A stretch of 64,000 bases of DNA from Corylus avellana. Lineage: Eukaryota > Streptophyta > Magnoliopsida > Fagales > Betulaceae. How positions within the stretch are numbered: position 1 is the first letter of the stretch; each line of letters opens with the position of its first letter. The position numbers were made by a program, and so were the translations under genes. The stretch lies in contig NC_081547.1 of assembly GCF_901000735.1 (NCBI RefSeq), positions 29,933,382 to 29,997,381 on the forward strand, read 5' to 3'. This document shows, piece by piece, positions 38,156 to 50,132 of this stretch. The notes under the pieces are model-generated. The model did not search any database, was not told the origin of the DNA, and saw only the letters and a program-made list of their open reading frames with translations.

Positions 38156-38417
38156 TTCTACGTCTCTCTCTCTCTCTCTCTCTCAAAGATTATCAGTAAA
38201 AGCGATTGGTTCGTTTGTGCAACAAAAGGACACTTGTCTCCATGTGCCTCGTTTATGACTCTTTTGACTTTTTTTATTTGGAAATTAATTAATAATTATA
38301 AACTTTCTCCAATTCTTTGCCTCTCTTTCAAGGATTTGGCAACTGGCATTTTTAAAACAAAAATGAATGCCCTTTGCCTTTGCCTCTTCGCATTCACAAT
38401 TAAGCTTTACCAAATTC

Positions 38418-39126
38418 GGAAGAGATCTCTCCAGTCTATTATGGATCGGAGAATATTCAATTTATGGTGAGAATTTTTCCTCATAAATCTTATGACTAAA
38501 ATTGAGACATATATCTCACTAAAAAAAATAATATTAAAATATTATTTTAAAATAAATAAATTAATAAAAAAAGAAGAAAAAAGAAGGGGGTGGCTATGGT
38601 GGCCAGCCACCCCCATTTTGGGGTAGGGGTGGCTCAAGCCACTTTGTGTGACGGTGGGGCTTACCCCCATGTGTACATGGGGGAGTGTTGATACCCCCCA
38701 TCACTACAAAAAAAGGGGTGGCACCACCCCCAAGAGCATTGGGGTGGCTAGAGGCCACCCCCCCCTTTGAAAGGGTGGCCGAGCCACCCCAAGGCTATGG
38801 GGGGAGTGGTTTGCGGCCACCCCCTCCCCACTAGATGGGGATTCGAGACTTTCCCCACCCATAGCCACCCCATGAGGGTGGCCGAGCCACTAACTGTGCT
38901 CATTAGGGGCACCAAAGCCACCCTACCTAATAAAAAATTGTGGCCACCCGGCCAACTTTTTTCTTCTTTTTTTATTAATTTATTTTTTAATTTAAAATAA
39001 TATTTTGTTATTATTTTTTTTAGTGGGATATGTGTCTCATTTTTAATCATAAAATTTATGAGAAGAAATTCTCACCATGAACTGGATATTCTCCAGTCCA
39101 TTATGGACTGGAGAGGATCCTGTTCC
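38418..39126. mobile_element. Mutator-type foldback MITE with GGTGGCC-rich interior
   Basis: Long inverted arms of about 100 bp. The left begins GGAAGAGATCTCTCCAGT and the right, reversed, begins GGAACAGGATCCTCTCCAGT; both run on through TCATAAAT(C/T)TTATGA and GAGACA(C/T)ATAT. Near-identical 9-bp flanks ACCAAATTC (38409-38417) and ACCCAATTC (39127-39135) suggest a MULE-type target duplication. The interior (about 38585-38960) is strikingly GC-rich with repeated GGTGGCC/GGCCACC words in both orientations. No transposase frame. Related copies lie at about 51784-52205 and 63372-63817. Confidence 0.8.
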
Positions 39127-40720
39127 ACCCAATTCAGCTTTTAGGGATCTCTTACCTAATTTATTTCATGGGTACCAATTATAAATTATAATGATCTGCC
39201 ACCTTTGAAACCTTGGGGATCTCTCCCTCCACTTATTTAATTCTGACAAATAAAATAAAAATCACATATCATGATTCTTCCAACACGTACGGTCCAAAAG
39301 GGAACTCACTTAGACTCAGTCACTCCTGCGGGTTTTTCCAATGTGCAGGGTACGTTGTTGGCAATGGCAAGCCACCATAGTTAGTCCCACATAAATTAAA
39401 TTATATATGAACCTCCGTGATGCATGTGCCAGGTCTTGCCTTAACGGAAACGTTTATTAGATGTCTTTGTGGCATTTCCTTGACCACAGATGAGGGAAGT
39501 AGAGTTAGTCAATATTCAGACAGTGACATTTTAGACAATTTCAAAATAGGTGATATTCCCATTAATTATGACTCTTGTCTTGACTGCAAATTAAGCTTTG
39601 AAAGAGTCCGTCCGTAGCGATCAACAATCAGCAGCCCGCCCGTTATTCATTTCTCAGCGGACCCAAAAACCTGTATTATTCATTCATTTTATTAATATAA
39701 TTAATTGTATTGAAATGAAAATGATCTATACTTACAGAAAGAAGTAATTAACAGAAATTACAACTCATCATTTCTAACTAATCATCTATTGCATGCTAAT
39801 TAACTAACTTCAGTTTGCCGATGAGTGTAACGTGTTGACAGTACCTTAGACTTTGAGATTTTGTTCCAACTTGTTAACTTCGATCAATTTGTTAATTAAA
39901 TAACCGATCTCTATAGAGATTACGAGGTCTGAGTTCTTTACCATATATATATTCATCCCTAAAGCATGTCACTATTTTTTATTAATTTAATATTTTGAAA
40001 TAGTATGTCATTAGTTAACATTAATATATATGACATGAGAGTAAAAGCCATGTATTCATATCATGACGTCAGAATTTATCCTCCGATTTTAATTACAATA
40101 TTTATTGTGATTCTACTTGAGGGATCGGAGAATATTAAATTATTAGTTAATGATTCAGTATATTTAAGTCTCTTGAACTACCGGTCATTTAAAAAAAATA
40201 AAATAAATAAAAATCTCATGAAATGATAAGTGTGACGCTATGATACATCAAATTGTTATTTTTTTAGCAAAAAGGTCACTCCGTTAGCAATGACGGTTAG
40301 AATGGATGAAAAAACAAAAGTCGACCAAAATATTTTAAAAATACCCGCACTTTGGGAATTGAAAAACCAAATTTACTGTTTCTAATTATTAAAACTAATT
40401 TTTTTGTTTTATTTTTAACAAAAAAAAAAAAGAAGAAGAAGAAAAAAAAAATCTAAGGTTGCCAAACCTCACCCAAATAGAAATGGGAGCTGAGGGGACG
40501 GAGTGGTTCACCCCCTCTTCCTTGATTTTGGGTGGCTAATCCACCATCACAGGGTGGTTCAGCTACAAAAAATATTATTCATCCAACCTAACGGTCAATA
40601 TACACTAACGGAGTGTCTCATTTGCCACATAATTGTAGTTTGGCATATTTAACTATTTAAGTATCACATCTATCAATTTGTAAGACTTTTTTGAAAATTG
40701 CTTGTAGTTCATAAGGGTTT

Positions 40721-40755
40721 TTATTATTATATTATTATTATTATTATTATTATTT
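40721..40755. repeat. (ATT)n microsatellite
   Basis: Nearly perfect ATT trinucleotide run in intergenic DNA. Confidence 0.85.
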
Positions 40756-41553
40756 AATCTAACCCATTAGTTAAATAATAAAATAATATTAAATTGTTTG
40801 GAAAAATAGTAATTGAACACCCATGATAGGCCAGGAGAGACTAAAGTATGAAAAAAGAAAACTAAAATTATAGTCATGAGAGAGAATAAAGGAAGGAAAA
40901 CATGCATAAGTGCTATTTCCAGGAAATTAATATTGGACTTACAAATTAATTAAGCATTCATCTACAACAAAGTCTGATAATCTTCATTCTTACTGCGCCC
41001 GTCACTTTGTCAATTTGAAAATCAGAGTCCATAGAAAATTTGTAGTACGACATGCAATTACTCGGCAAAAATAGCTAAGGATTGATCGCAGAAACACATG
41101 ATACACACGATACAATTAAGTGCAAAGAAGTTTACGTGATTTGTTGGACTCGTGGAATTTTGACCAAATGTCCGCTGTTATAGTCATAGGAGTGGAGACC
41201 AAATGGTCGTGAGTCTCATGACGTAAGGTAAAGGGTTGAACAAATTTGCTATGGTGTTATATATCTAGTCCGACTAGTACTTCAACGGGACCTAGAACTT
41301 GATGGTATTCAATTTAATTTATTAATTATGGTATTTTTCCCTTCAAACCTCTGAAAATTCTTTCGGGTTGAAGCATTTCGGATTCAACGGGGCGAGGTCT
41401 TCCTACAGACCCATGGAAAAAAGTTTGAAAAGCAAACCCATGCGGACCATGACCAAGTCGTCCTTTCAAACTTGCTCATATTGTAACGTGTAGAAGATCA
41501 CAAATATGGTTTAATTCTTTCTAGCATATATACAATTGCCCACCATTTCAATT

Positions 41554-43866
41554 ATGTCCACATCTGAGACAAATCAGAGAACCTCGGAAACCATGGAGGA
41601 GATGACATCCCTATTATTCCAGCGTGGTTTTAAATTAGTTAGAGAACTTGAATCAAACCTACCAAACCTGGCCGACCAGCCCAACATGCTCTCAAAGTCC
41701 TGCGATGAGATCGTGAATGCTTTCAGAAACGCAAAGGAAGGGCTACACCTACACATGATGTTCCGCCAACCACAGGAATCTCAGCAGCAGCAGCCTCAGA
41801 CAGAAACAAGTTTAGAGGGATGGCGAAGGTCTAGTAATTGCACACACCCAATTATGGAGATATTACAGATGCAACTTCAAGCTGATAGGACCCCGCCCTT
41901 CAGTAGGTCCGATGTTCTTTTTGCCGGAGAGGGTGGAAGAGAGGCGGAAGGTTCTGCTCGCTCCAAGAGCATAGGAGGAGGAGAGCTTCACCCAATGGAC
42001 GTATCAGATTCTGGCGTTGTTTCATCCTCGCAAAGACAGCGAAGAAGGTGAGAAATTTCATCTTGGAAAAAAATGTACGTGCGTATTTGACTTGCTATTT
42101 TCATATCAAACTTAAATAGGTCCCTACCTCCATGCTGCTCGCATGTTTCTTGGAAATTAATTAATACAACTATCAGTATATATATATATGTACCAAGTTG
42201 ATTATATACATTAATTTGTTTAGCATGCATCCAAAATATGATCTAATTAAGTAGGCAACGGGAGATTAATTGTTGCATTTTGAGTAGCAAGCCGGAAGTC
42301 CTTTGGGTCTTTCGAAGTAATTAAGGAAACAATATTATTGTTGAAGATGATAGCTATAAATATATGTGTTATTGTTGTTAATAAGCAGGAAGGATGATGG
42401 GGAGAGACGGACAATAACTGTGGCTGCACCTCGGATTGGAAATACTGATATTCCGCCTGAGGACGGCTACACGTGGAGAAAATACGGCCAGAAGGAGATT
42501 CTCGGCTCAAAATTCCCAAGGTATGACGTCTGAAATGCTTACCGGTTATAGTAAGATCTATATATGTATATTAAAATGATTATTTCACACTTCAATTCAC
42601 AACATCGATCTGTGCTTTATTCTTAGAAGATCTCGGATCAAGATTGTTACAGTCAATTCTATATATTTATGCAATAGCTTTTAATTTCTTTTGATCTCCT
42701 TAACACATCTCTTCCGCGTTCTATTCTAAGATATTTTACGCTCTAAATTATGTTTTGTTGTATCTAATGGTATATATACATGGTCCTACATTAATTAAAA
42801 ATTTTAAATAACTTGACTAAATCTATAAAAATCTAACCAAATCCTCTCAATTTTACCAATCGGCTTTTAGCCCTCTCAAGCTCTCTTAAACTTTGACCAG
42901 ATCCACGCCTATTCTTGAAGACATATATATGTATGATTGAGTCTTCGCGACTTTCAATTCAAAGCAAACATGGGATTGGCCCATTGTCTTGGAAATTAAG
43001 GGTCTCTGATTGAAGTTGCTATCACGGTCAACTATAATTATTATTCTTTCTTTTACCTCTCTTTTGGACTTTTGATCAAATGCTCACAAGTTTATTAATT
43101 ACCAGAATAATTGACTGATCAGTCTGCCTAGTGCAAATTAATTAATAAGATTTACTAGTAATTTCCCAATGATCTATGTCGTACACTGGTTTTAATTGTA
43201 GTTTAGCCCAGAGGAGACCTCTGTAAATGACCAACGGTGGACTTGAGAGAGTACTGCTGCTTGGTTAAGCAAACGACATACCATTAATGTTTAATTTTGA
43301 CTAATTTTTCATTGACCAAATATATATATATATAATCGTTTAATTAATGGGTTTAATTTTTATTTTACATCAGGGGTTACTATAGGTGCACCCACCAAAG
43401 GTTATACCATTGCCCGGCCAAGAAGCAAGTCCAGAGGCTCGATGATGACCCCTACACGTTTGAAGTGACATATCGAGGCGAGCACACATGCCACATGTCA
43501 TCCACGGCGCCATCAATTCCACCGCCGGCAGCAGCAGCTGACATTACCCACGAGATGACCCAAATCATAACTACCCAGCCTCCACCGTCTTCTTCAATTC
43601 CTGTAAGCAGTTGGCTCTCAATGGAGTACTTGGGCATGAGAGGAGGAGGGAGCAGCGGCGGTGCCAGCGGCAGCGGCAGTGGCATTGTTCTTGGCGGTGG
43701 TGGTGCGGGTCCATCCGCCACACGAACTGGCAAAGATGTTGAACTCCCGGTTGCTGATATGGCTGATGTAATGTTCAACTCTGGCAGCAGCAGTAGCAAT
43801 ATTAGCATGGATTTTCTCTTCCATTCCAACGATGACAAATGGGAGACAGGTGACAAACAAATTTGA
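41554..43866 (+). CDS. WRKY55: Group III WRKY transcription factor, WRKY55-like
   Basis: Three exons (41554-42047, 42389-42520, 43374-43866) encode about 372 residues. An N-terminal helical region ([13 protein letters not shown]) matches group III family members. The WRKY domain is split by a phase-2 intron after the WRKYGQK strand, at the conserved Pro-Arg position: [19 protein letters not shown] in exon 2, then [12 protein letters not shown] and EHTC in exon 3, giving the C-X7-C-X23-H-X-C finger of group III. The C-terminal third has Pro/Ala-, Ser- and Gly-rich tracts. WRKY proteins bind W-boxes (TTGACC/T) and regulate defence and senescence. Intron 2 itself carries several W-boxes, which suggests auto- or cross-regulation. 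Pairing with a WRKY54/70-like gene supports WRKY55. Met14 (41593) is an alternative start. Confidence 0.9.
42813..43317. promoter_or_regulatory. W-box cluster in WRKY55-like intron 2
   Basis: TTGAC(C/T) core motifs at 42813-42818, 42893-42898, 43026-43031 (minus strand), 43297-43302 and 43312-43317, all within the 853-bp second intron. WRKY proteins bind this motif; function here is inferred from motif density only. Confidence 0.45.
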
Positions 43867-44029
43867 ATCGCTAATTGGACTGGTCAGTATAGGTAATTTT
43901 TTTCTTTTAACGAATGCTATGAACTATATTCGATCTCTTATTACATGACAGTCTTACAACCGGTTCTGAATTGGTTAGGACTGATATGTCAATATTATAA
44001 AATAATTATAAAATAAAAATACAATTTTT

Positions 44030-44067
<38 letters not shown>

Positions 44068-44355
44068 AAATGAAATTTGAAACATCCTTAATATTACCAA
44101 TCTCATGTATAGGCATATCAAAATTTTGGAAGCGTACTTGAGAGGCAAAAGGCTGCGGCAACTTGTTGTTAGGAGGTCAATCTTAATTGGATTTTTCAGC
44201 GATGTAATTACGCACTTTATTTTTGTACTTACTAATTGGCCAATTTGATGTGGCCTGTACTTTTATTTCTATTGGGATTCAATCAAAGCTTCCTTTCATA
44301 TGCCTTACTAAGCCTCAAGGCATATTCAATTAATTAAATAAATTAGAGTCTTTAG

Positions 44356-44830
44356 TTTTTTTTTTTTTTAAGGAAAATCATACTTATCTCATTAATAGAG
44401 GAATTAAGAGCATTAAAACTCTTACAATTACAGAACATAACGTTTTGAAAGATTCTAGCCAAAGCTAAAAGATCAAAGTCGTAACTAAAATATTACACAT
44501 CAAAGACGCCAAACATCCGCTAACCTATAACTAATCAGTTGGAATAACAGATCTGCGCTAGGCAGACACAAACTAATGCATAGGTAGCTATTATTCCTCG
44601 ACCCTGGGATCAAAAGGACCGCATGCCAACACACATCCTCCTGAACCCGAAAGCTAGGATATCGTTCACATCCACAACTCCAAGGGTCTGGACCAAAATA
44701 ACAAGCGAGGAGATCAAGAGAGAGGACATGACCTTATTACAAGCAGCAAAAAAAACAAGAAAAATACAACGAAAATCAAAGCAATACAACTACAAATTTA
44801 AAATAGGAGCACACTAGGCGGATGACAGCA
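44356..44830 (-). mobile_element. Possible non-LTR retrotransposon 3' fragment
   Basis: On the minus strand this segment ends TTAATGAGATAAGTATGA, TTTTCC and a 14-base A-run, the form of a plant LINE 3' end. Upstream sequence is less AT-rich than its surroundings but has no convincing reverse-transcriptase motif, so the assignment is tentative. Confidence 0.35.
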
Positions 44831-45281
44831 GCCGGAAGAAAAGCCGATCGCGTGCTTGCCGAAAACCGATGCGTAGATGGCGTTAGAAGCACATCGCGGT
44901 GAGGACGCGTAAAAAGACCCAACAAAAACAGTAAACGGCAAAATTCACGTGTTTCAAAAGTTGTCGGCCTCCGCAAAATCCATGGAAGGAGCCAACTGGC
45001 CAAGTACGATACATAGGGCAGTGTCGACATTTGTTGAGAGCCTGACCCTCACTCGTTTTGTCATGTAGCTTGTCGTGTTGTCATTCTTCAAACTTTTTTT
45101 TTTTTTTTTGGGATGAATAATTCTTCAGCTTTCCCCTTTAATACGCACTGTCCTTGAGCTATACTTTTTGTCGACATTTTTTTAATTTTCCCTGTTGGAG
45201 GACAATGCGTATTAAAGGTGTGAAAAAGTTGGCGAAAGTAGTGCCCATTTCAAAATTCATCTATTTCTTTTATTTAGTGCA

Positions 45282-45595
45282 TTTTTTTTTTTTTCAACAT
45301 AATTTTCATTTCTTCCATTAATATAAAATCAAGTGTTTAGAACCCATCAAGGTTCTAAATTTGGGAGAGCACGGAGCTCTAAATTCACGGTGTGCAAAAT
45401 ACATGTTGGGGTCTCATCCACCCATAAGTGCTCAGAAGGACACTGGACACCCATCTTCGCCAAACCATGCGCAGCTTGATTGCCCAGCCTTCGAACATGA
45501 CGCACCATCAAGCTTCTTCGCGTGAGTGCATTTTGAAAGGTATTGTTGTTCAAAAGTTTTAATGATAGTAGTTCATTAAATACAATATTCTTCAA
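45282..45595 (-). mobile_element. 5'-truncated LINE, RNase H C-terminus plus A-tail
   Basis: The minus-strand frame contains VRHVRRLGNQAAHGLAK followed by WVDETPTCILHTV. This matches the end of the RNase H domain that closes ORF2 of many plant LINEs. The frame stops at 45347 and a short 3' UTR runs into an A-tail (poly-T on the plus strand, 45282-45294). The RT and endonuclease regions are missing, as expected for a 5'-truncated insertion. Confidence 0.7.
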
Positions 45596-45823
45596 AATGC
45601 TCTAAATAAAAAAAAATAGAGAAATTTTAAAATAAAGAGGATCTTTTTCCATGTCCCACTTGCTCGCTCATCTTTTGTCCCATTAAGTTTTTGTTTAAAT
45701 TTAATGTGCATTAAACAAATTAAATTTAATACGCATATGTTGGAGGACGGTGAGTATTAATAATTTTACAAACAAATTAAATTTAGAAGGGAGTTTTTAA
45801 ATTTAATCTCATCTTTCTCTTAC

Positions 45824-45957
45824 AAACAAATTTTACAGAAAAACTTTTACAAACTGATATGGTACAATATGATTGGATATAAGATAAGTTCAAATTTTGA
45901 AAAACCAAATCATGTTGTGCCACATCAGTTTGTAAAAGTTTTTTTGTAAAATTTATT
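45824..45957. repeat. Imperfect inverted repeat (MITE-like hairpin)
   Basis: Left arm AAATTTTACAGAAAAACTTT, then TACAAACTGATATGG, is mirrored by the right arm CCACATCAGTTTGTA, then AAAGTTTTTTTGTAAAATTT, around a short AT-rich loop. Probably an old MITE; no clear target duplication seen. Confidence 0.6.
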
Positions 45958-47495
45958 TATGATCCTAACACTCCTCTTAATTATTTGGCGCATGAGTTTT
46001 GAATTCTATAATCATTTTGTACTCTTTTTTACCCAAAAAAATTGGTAGGAGTTGTGCCACGTTATACACGCCAGAATCATGTCCACATGTTAACATGCCA
46101 CATCACCATCTATTCTAAAATAATAATTATGTTCTTAAAACCAAAAAAAAAAAAAAAGAAATAGAGGAACAAAAATGGATCTTAATATAAACATAAGAGT
46201 ATAGTCTTTGCTTGAGAACGGAGAAGCCTATGTTTTGGTAACCAAGTAATTTGAATATGATATTCAAACTTTGAAGTTTGTCTCATTTTCCTCAAATTTA
46301 TTGGTCCGAGACTGAGTTGCATTGAAATAAAATTGAGTGACACTCATATTATAGTTTATGAGGATAAAGTATATATAATTTACCAAAAAATTATTACTTT
46401 TTTCTCATTGAAAACTGAAATTTGTTTTTGTTTTCACCAACCTTCGCTACCTTCATCTATTTACAAAAGAAAATGTCAGGTGTTCTCTTGATGTTATTCT
46501 AGTATCTTCTTAGTTCTATATGAATATTATTTATAAATACCAAGTGAGATAAATAAAAGCAACTTTATTTTTTTGTTCGTTATAAAATAATATTTACTTA
46601 TGATTATGAGAATGCTAGAAGAATATCAAGAAAACACCTAGTATTACCCATTTTCAAAAGAAAAAAAGAAAAAGAAGTAAATTGGCCCAAAGAAGTGATG
46701 CAAGGAGGAACAAGTTAGAGAATGTGTAGATAAGTTGTAGGGGCGAAGAGGCGTGAACCAATTGATTCTCCAACACAAGTATTTTGGTTTTGTTTCTTCT
46801 TGTTTTTGGCTTTTTCCTAATCTTTTTCTTATCCAGTTACTTATTCTACAATTTTTTTTCTTAAAAAATTATAAAAAAAAAAAAAAAAAAAAAATCGACA
46901 TAAAGCATGATTACAGTAATATTACTCTTTAATTCATTTGTTATATTTATTTTATATTAATTGAGGTAACATATTATAATTTTTTTAAGTGATTAACATG
47001 AAAAATCACTTAAAATATTTCATATCACTTGGAGTAATATTAGTGATAAAAAATGAAATTATATAAATTAGTCTTAAAATTATCCTTTTTATAGGAATAA
47101 AAATGTTAGAAATTTCGTGGAAAAAACAGGGTGGAATTCAGAAATGTTACTGGTCCAATTGCGAACTTTTAGGCCGCAAGTATGAAGGCATCCATAGAGG
47201 ATCAAATTATCCTTTTTTCTTTTCCACTGGAAAAACAAACCCATCGCTAGCCCTGACCCCACCACCTTTATACAAATTTCCAAGGCTCTATGGAAATTTG
47301 GTGGATCTCCGCCCCCGCCCGTGTTGTATCCGTCAATTAAAGAAAGGCAACCAGAAAGAAATGATTTGAGTTTTTTTTTTTTTTTTTTTTCTCTAATTAT
47401 AAACATAATTATTTCTAAGCAAATGGGATATGACCGTACACGTACAGAGGAAATTGTCCATTTTGTTCTAGCTTGTACAGTAGAGAAAAGGTAGC

Positions 47496-48595
47496 CTAGA
47501 GAAAGTCGCTAAAATCACCGTCAAAATCAATGTCCAAACTAAGAGAAGCAGTATCCGTACAGGAGTACATGGTGGATACCACATCTCCGTTATCAGAGCC
47601 CATAGGCCCAGACAACTGGAAATCCTTTAAATCTGGCCACAACGATGGAAGGTTGTCAGTCAGGTCACTCAGCGCCTCCTCCTTAGATTCCTGTTTTATG
47701 GTTGGTGTGACGGCGAACGCCGATTCCGAATTCGCCAAGTAACATTCCCACGTCAAACCATGAGTTTCTGCGATGATTTGCGGTGTCTTTACTATGTCTC
47801 TGCATGTGTGATGACCAATGTAAGTGGTCTGAAACATCTGCGGGTCGTTTTCCATTTTCTGGACTTGTTTCGTCGCCCGGCAACCTTGATCGTACTTGCG
47901 TGTACACCGGAAGTAACTCCTGTCAATCCAATCCAATCCAATTTTAATTAATTAGCTCCCTCTTCCTAAAACTCAAACAATTAATTAAAACTCAAAAATT
48001 AGCTAGAATTTTGGAATTAGACCTTGGGTGCTTAGCATTGAGGATCTCCTTTTGTCCGTACTTTCTCCACGCATGACCGTCATTTTCTACTGTGGGAGAG
48101 ACTGTTGTCCATGTGTGTGCTGTCTTCCTGCAAACAAGAATATATATGCAACTATTACAATTAGTCCTGGAATCTGGATGGATCGAATTAATATGCAACA
48201 TATATATATATATATGACAGGTAATTAGGTAATGATTAATTAAATTTATACCTTCTCCTGTAACACCCTCTCCGATCCTTGGAAGCGGGCCTCTTTCTAC
48301 TGCTCTCGCCGGAATCGTCAGACCTCGGGTCATCGCAATGTGAATCAGCATGGGAAACAGCCAGGTTCTGACTAATTACCTCCCCAGACTCGATAGAGCT
48401 GAGTAGAGAGAGAGTCTCAGTGAAAGATGTCAAGATTTTGGAGACGAGGTCCTTGGCGGAGAAAGACTCATGATCTTCTTCCAAGGCTTTGTGAAGCAGG
48501 GTCTTCAGCTGGGTTGCGCACTGCTTGCCTTCAACAAGCTCTTTGATCAACTTTTGCCTAGTAATTGAGAGCTTTTCAGGCCAAGGAGTACCCAT
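47496..48595 (-). CDS. WRKY54: Group III WRKY transcription factor, WRKY54/WRKY70-like
   Basis: Three exons (48595-48252, 48127-48023, 47919-47496) encode 290 residues. The N-terminus ([20 protein letters not shown]) is the helical region seen in WRKY70/54 proteins, followed by an SRKRP basic stretch that may act in nuclear import. The WRKY domain is split at the conserved Pro-Arg intron: [18 protein letters not shown], then [12 protein letters not shown] and HHTC, a group III C-X7-C finger. The acidic C-terminus ([12 protein letters not shown]) may be an activation region. In Arabidopsis WRKY54 and WRKY70 act downstream of salicylate and NPR1 and restrain senescence. TGACG motifs and a TATA box lie upstream. 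Synteny favours the WRKY54 name over WRKY70; trees often have a single gene for both. Confidence 0.9.
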
Positions 48596-48698
48596 AATTA
48601 ACTATGCTTAATTATCTACTTGAAACTTCGTGGTTTTTTTCAAAAACAGACTAGTAGATTGGAGTGATGAGGAGTACTGAGGAGAAGAAAGGGATAGA

Positions 48699-48706
48699 TT
48701 TTTATA
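48699..48706 (-). promoter_or_regulatory. TATA box of WRKY54/70-like gene
   Basis: TATAAAAA on the minus strand, about 105 bp upstream of the start codon, within an otherwise GA/CT-rich leader region. Confidence 0.55.
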
Positions 48707-48836
48707 TGAAGCTACAGAATGGGCTGAGGAAGGGGAGAAGTAATTTAATGGAAGTTGTAAGGAAGGGGGGCTTGATGTGAATGGAAGGAAGAAAATTCCA
48801 CCCATGTGCCTACAAACCTATGCTTACGTTTTCCTG

Positions 48837-48852
48837 TGACGCAAGCCTGACG
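48837..48852 (-). promoter_or_regulatory. as-1-like TGACG pair upstream of WRKY54/70-like gene
   Basis: Two TGACG motifs in direct repeat, separated by six bases (48837-48841 and 48848-48852), about 245 bp before the ATG. A further TGACGTGG lies on the minus strand near 48912-48919. TGA-type bZIP factors bind TGACG pairs (as-1 elements) in salicylate-responsive promoters. The motif fits known salicylate control of WRKY54/70, but activity is inferred. Confidence 0.5.
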
Positions 48853-50052
48853 ACGCCCTCTGTACTTTTGAGCTTATCCGCTCAACTTTCTTGTATCTAC
48901 CATTTTACGCTCCCACGTCACTAGGGGCGCTGCATTTAGCCGTGTTCTTAAATCTTAGTTAGAGTGAGATCTTGATGCAGGAAGTTTTGATTAAAAGGTT
49001 AATGTATAGATTACAATACTTAAGTGGTGGAGAGCCACTTGAGGCTTTGGGGTCGAAAGCTTTTAAAACAAAAAAAAAAAAAATTTAAAAAAAATTGCTG
49101 TTTTTTCCCAAGTTTCACATGGTACTCTCAAAAAAAAAAAAAAATTATTCTCTTCTATTCACGCAAGTTATCACTTAACACTTTTAAAAAAATTTTAGCC
49201 GCACTATAATATAAATTGTCTGACTTCGTCATTATATATTTTTATGATGATAATTATCAGTAATTAATAAATTCTGCATGAAAAAAAATATAAAAGTGAA
49301 ATTATAATACGGTAATTATCACATAAAGTTAAGTATTTGAAGAAGCATGTGAATATGAAATAAGAATCGCGGAAGATAGAATTAAATGTGTTGATATAAA
49401 TTCACAAGCATATATACTAATATACGCAGTGCAGGAGTGACGACTTTCTCTTTCCCCCCTTTTCTAATCCATTTCTCAAATTCTAAACTAGTTGTTCTAG
49501 AAGGGATGGGGGGCGGGGGGCCCAACTGTCAAGTTGGGATTAGAAAATTGGTCAGTCTAGTTGGCATGTGTGAGAGAGGGAGAGAGAGAGAGAGAGAGCA
49601 TATTTCCTACACACATATTGATATTGAGTTCCGAACGGCGTGTTCCTCGGGTCATCACTTTATAAAAGATGTCCTATCGCACAATTCAACCAATCATCGA
49701 TATAAAACATGTATAATCAAACTTGTTGTTTTGTTTTCTTTTTGTTTTCTTTTTTTTTATGTTTTCTATTTTTGTTTTTTTTTTTCCAGTGCCAGGCTAT
49801 CCCTCTAGAATCTAAGAAAGATACGTGTATTTGTCTGGTGTGCAAGGGGGCACGTACCAAATCAGGTGATGAATTGTTCTTATTATTGGAAAACCATCAA
49901 CTCCCAAAAATTACCTCTACATTACAGGGTCCACCACAAGATGGAAAAAGATTTTAGGGGAGACTGGAGAGGGAAATTATCTTCAACTATATGGCTTGTA
50001 ATGGTAGACAAGATCTGGAAACTTGATATGCGAATATGACATGAAACTAAAG

Positions 50053-50132
50053 GATTCAAATTTCATGTATTAGGTTTTGAATTAAACACATAGATTCAAA
50101 TTTCATGTATTAGGTTTTGAATTAAACAGATA
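50053..50132. repeat. 40-bp tandem duplication
   Basis: Two head-to-tail copies beginning GATTCAAATTTCATGTATTA, differing by one base near the end. The same pair is present in copy B near 61641-61720, so it predates the large duplication or allelic split. Confidence 0.85.

Larger units (their letters stand above)
38156..41553. other. Intergenic region with a GGTGGCC-rich foldback element
   Basis: A CT tract in the TMEM87-like leader (about 38161-38185) is followed by the foldback element at 38418-39126. Beyond that is AT-rich DNA. Near 40270-40610 a pair of facing CACTCCGTTAG/CTAACGGAGTG motifs surrounds another short GGTGG-containing stretch and may be a degenerate element. An (ATT)n run lies at about 40721-40755. 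W-box TTGACC occurs at 41160-41165 upstream of the WRKY55-like gene. No gene is supported. Confidence 0.5.
43867..47495. other. Convergent spacer between the two WRKY genes, with retroelement remnants
   Basis: A (TA)n run (about 44032-44063) is followed by two minus-strand retroelement-like fragments (44356-44830 and 45282-45595) and an inverted-repeat segment (45824-45957). The remainder is AT-rich with several A or T runs (for example about 46873-46893). No intact gene is supported. Confidence 0.5.
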
